Assembly (NCBI GenBank): GCA_937934385.1
Contig: CALGZV010000282.1
Coordinates: forward strand, 1 to 8,236
DNA: 8,236 nt
Direction of reading: 5' to 3'
DNA from: an uncultured Clostridia bacterium
GTDB taxonomy: Bacteria; Bacillota; Clostridia; Oscillospirales; CAG-272
The notes below the pieces were generated by a model. That model saw only the letters and a program-made list of their open reading frames with translations, had not been told where the DNA came from and ran no database searches. This document shows positions 7,234-8,236 of the stretch, in pieces. The first letter of the stretch is position 1; each line of letters starts with the position of its first letter. A program made the translations under genes and the position numbers.

Positions 7234-7902
7234 ATGGAAGAGAATAAAATATCAAAAAAAATAAGGGTTGAGACTTCATCACGGGTATGCAATCTTGAAT
7301 TTGAAGATGCGGTGAACGACCGGCTTGAAAACCGTACCCGTGCGGAATACCGCCGCCGTGCATATGAGGAATGGATAGATTCGATTCCGTCTGAATATCC
7401 GGGAGAGACGTCGGACAGAGCGTCGTATAAATCTGAAGATACAGCGCTTGACAAATTTATAAAAAATCTTTCGGCTGAGCTTCCGGATTCGGTTGAAAGG
7501 ATAGAATCAAATTCTGCAGGAACAATAAATATTGTTCCTGAGGAAAACGGCAGAAGCAGGATAGATGTCGAATACGATGAAAGCGGAATGCTTGGAATGG
7601 ATTGCAAAACTGTCGTTACATTTGAGAGGGAATCTCCCGGATGCATAACTGTATACAGAACGGGAACCGCTGGTGCGTCACTTGTTTTTGACAGCTCGAC
7701 TCCGCGCGTTTACTGTATGTACGATACTCCGGCAGGACAGATCGGTATGGGTGTTCTGACACATAGAATACGGAATACTGCGCCGGAATTGCTCGACGGA
7801 GCAGAAAGCGGTGAAATCGTGCTGGACTATACTCTCGAACTCGGCGGCGTTAAGGCGGAATATACTCATCTTGAACTTAAGCTTACGGTTTGTGAGGAGT
7901 GA
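7234..7902 (+). CDS. DUF1934 (YwiB-like) beta-barrel domain protein
   Basis: A 222-residue, acidic, probably cytoplasmic protein with no signal peptide. The C-terminal part matches the DUF1934 pattern from memory of the family: a YDESGMLGM turn (G118 onward), a TVVTFERE strand, then YRTGTAGASLVFD, MYDTPAGQIGMGVLT (Y163 to P166 is the YxTP turn) and the final LDYTLELGG...LELKLTV strands. The family is a small lipocalin-like barrel of about 140 residues with no established biochemical function. This protein is longer: KKIRVETSSRV near the N-terminus looks like the first strand, and about 60 highly charged, probably helical residues (about 17-75) separate it from the rest. The start at 7234 has GGAGAG at 7224-7229. 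A 5-bp GAAA-tetraloop hairpin (7205-7218) lies just upstream of that ribosome site. No convincing promoter was seen. In Bacillus the homologue adjoins argS; here it does not. Confidence 0.75.
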   Translation: MEENKISKKIRVETSSRVCNLEFEDAVNDRLENRTRAEYRRRAYEEWIDSIPSEYPGETSDRASYKSEDTALDKFIKNLSAELPDSVERIESNSAGTINIVPEENGRSRIDVEYDESGMLGMDCKTVVTFERESPGCITVYRTGTAGASLVFDSSTPRVYCMYDTPAGQIGMGVLTHRIRNTAPELLDGAESGEIVLDYTLELGGVKAEYTHLELKLTVCEE

Positions 7903-8013
7903 ATTTCGGTCAGCCTGAAATGAATATCAGAAAATCTGCCGGGGACAACACGATGGAAGGTTTTATTTCACTTGTCAGGGTATGAAAAAACGTATTTTAA
8001 AATATATTTATTA
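7903..8013 (+). other. Intergenic stretch without a recognised gene
   Basis: No clear terminator follows the DUF1934 gene. The only hairpin near the stop is ATTTCGG (7903-7909) with CCTGAAAT (7914-7921), which has one bulged base and no T run. A 21-codon ATG frame at 7920-7985 lacks a ribosome site. Confidence 0.4.
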
Positions 8014-8042
8014 TTGAAAAAAATATTTTTCTGTGATACAAT
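8014..8042 (+). promoter_or_regulatory. Strong sigma-A promoter of the zinc-ribbon gene
   Basis: A -35 TTGAAA (8014-8019), a 17-base spacer and a -10 TACAAT (8037-8042) with an extended -10 TG at 8034-8035. The transcript would start near 8049, leaving a leader of about 28 bases that holds the ribosome site AAGGAG (8063-8068), 8 bases before the ATG. Confidence 0.8.
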
Positions 8043-8076
8043 AAAAATATACATATCGTAATAAGGAGTAAAACCT

Positions 8077-8236
8077 ATGAAATGCTATAACTGCGGATAT
8101 GAAAGCCGGGACGATTTTGCTTTTTGTGCAAAATGCGGTGCGGCTCAGAACACTGCGCCGCAAGGTGAAGCTGCGCCTGTACAGGAGCCTGCACCTACGC
8201 AGGCGAACACACCTGCAGCGCCTACGCCTGCATATA
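8077..8236 (+). CDS. Zinc-ribbon domain protein (3' end missing)
   Basis: Only the first 53 codons are in the window. The N-terminus is a treble-clef zinc ribbon with C3xxC6 (CYNC) and C17xxC20 (CAKC), predicted to bind one zinc ion. From about residue 24 the sequence becomes a low-complexity linker rich in Pro, Ala, Thr and Gln. In Clostridia such N-terminal ribbons plus disordered linkers commonly precede membrane segments or other domains, but those would lie beyond the edge, so the function is open. The start is well supported by AAGGAG 8 bases upstream and its own promoter. Confidence 0.85.
   Translation, partial: MKCYNCGYESRDDFAFCAKCGAAQNTAPQGEAAPVQEPAPTQANTPAAPTPAY

Noticed and set aside
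7128..7646. 172-codon open frame on the minus strand
   Set aside because: It is antisense to the DUF1934 gene, is Ser-rich with no recognisable domain, and runs through the intergenic promoter region.
7920..7985. 21-codon ATG frame after the DUF1934 gene
   Set aside because: No ribosome site, no hydrophobic or motif content, and too short to support on its own.
8158..8236. Repeated CCT/GCA-rich motifs at the right edge as a DNA repeat array
   Set aside because: They are codons of a Pro/Ala/Thr linker in the zinc-ribbon protein, with no fixed repeat unit or spacers.

Overview
The window looks like a chromosomal stretch of a moderately AT-rich, Gram-positive anaerobe of the class Clostridia (Oscillospiraceae/Lachnospiraceae-like). 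This rests on strong AGGAGG-type ribosome sites, an HD-GYP/GGDEF/Hpt/hybrid-kinase set, a Gram-positive-type RNase R, a YwiB-like DUF1934 protein and a CxxC zinc-ribbon protein with a Pro/Ala-rich linker. The genus cannot be fixed from the sequence alone.

Bases 1-4099 form a tight three-gene signalling operon on the + strand. The first gene is the 3' part of a cyclic-di-GMP enzyme carrying an HD-GYP phosphodiesterase domain followed by a GGDEF cyclase domain; its start is off the left edge. Next comes a stand-alone Hpt phosphotransfer protein, and last a membrane-bound hybrid histidine kinase with an extracellular sensor and two receiver domains. The natural reading is a phosphorelay (kinase His, receiver Asp, Hpt His) that feeds a c-di-GMP output. 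That last step is inference, because any receiver domain on the output protein would lie outside the window.

Bases 4100-4396 are intergenic. They hold a long perfect hairpin right after the kinase stop, a second terminator-like hairpin with a T run, a small palindrome beside a TATAAT box, and a near-consensus extended -10 promoter that should drive the next gene.

Bases 4397-6844 encode RNase R. A small minus-strand gene for a one-span membrane protein converges on it, with the stop codons only 6 bases apart. Next on the + strand is a DUF1934 (YwiB-like) protein with an unusual insertion after its first strand. After another near-consensus extended -10 promoter, the window ends inside a zinc-ribbon protein gene.

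Leucine codon choice differs clearly between the signalling operon (many TTA/TTG) and RNase R onward (mostly CTT/CTC), so the two halves may have different histories. I see no CRISPR array, tRNA, rRNA, insertion sequence or attachment site. Apart from the signalling operon this is mostly ordinary chromosomal content; I found no clear evidence of a wholly new system.
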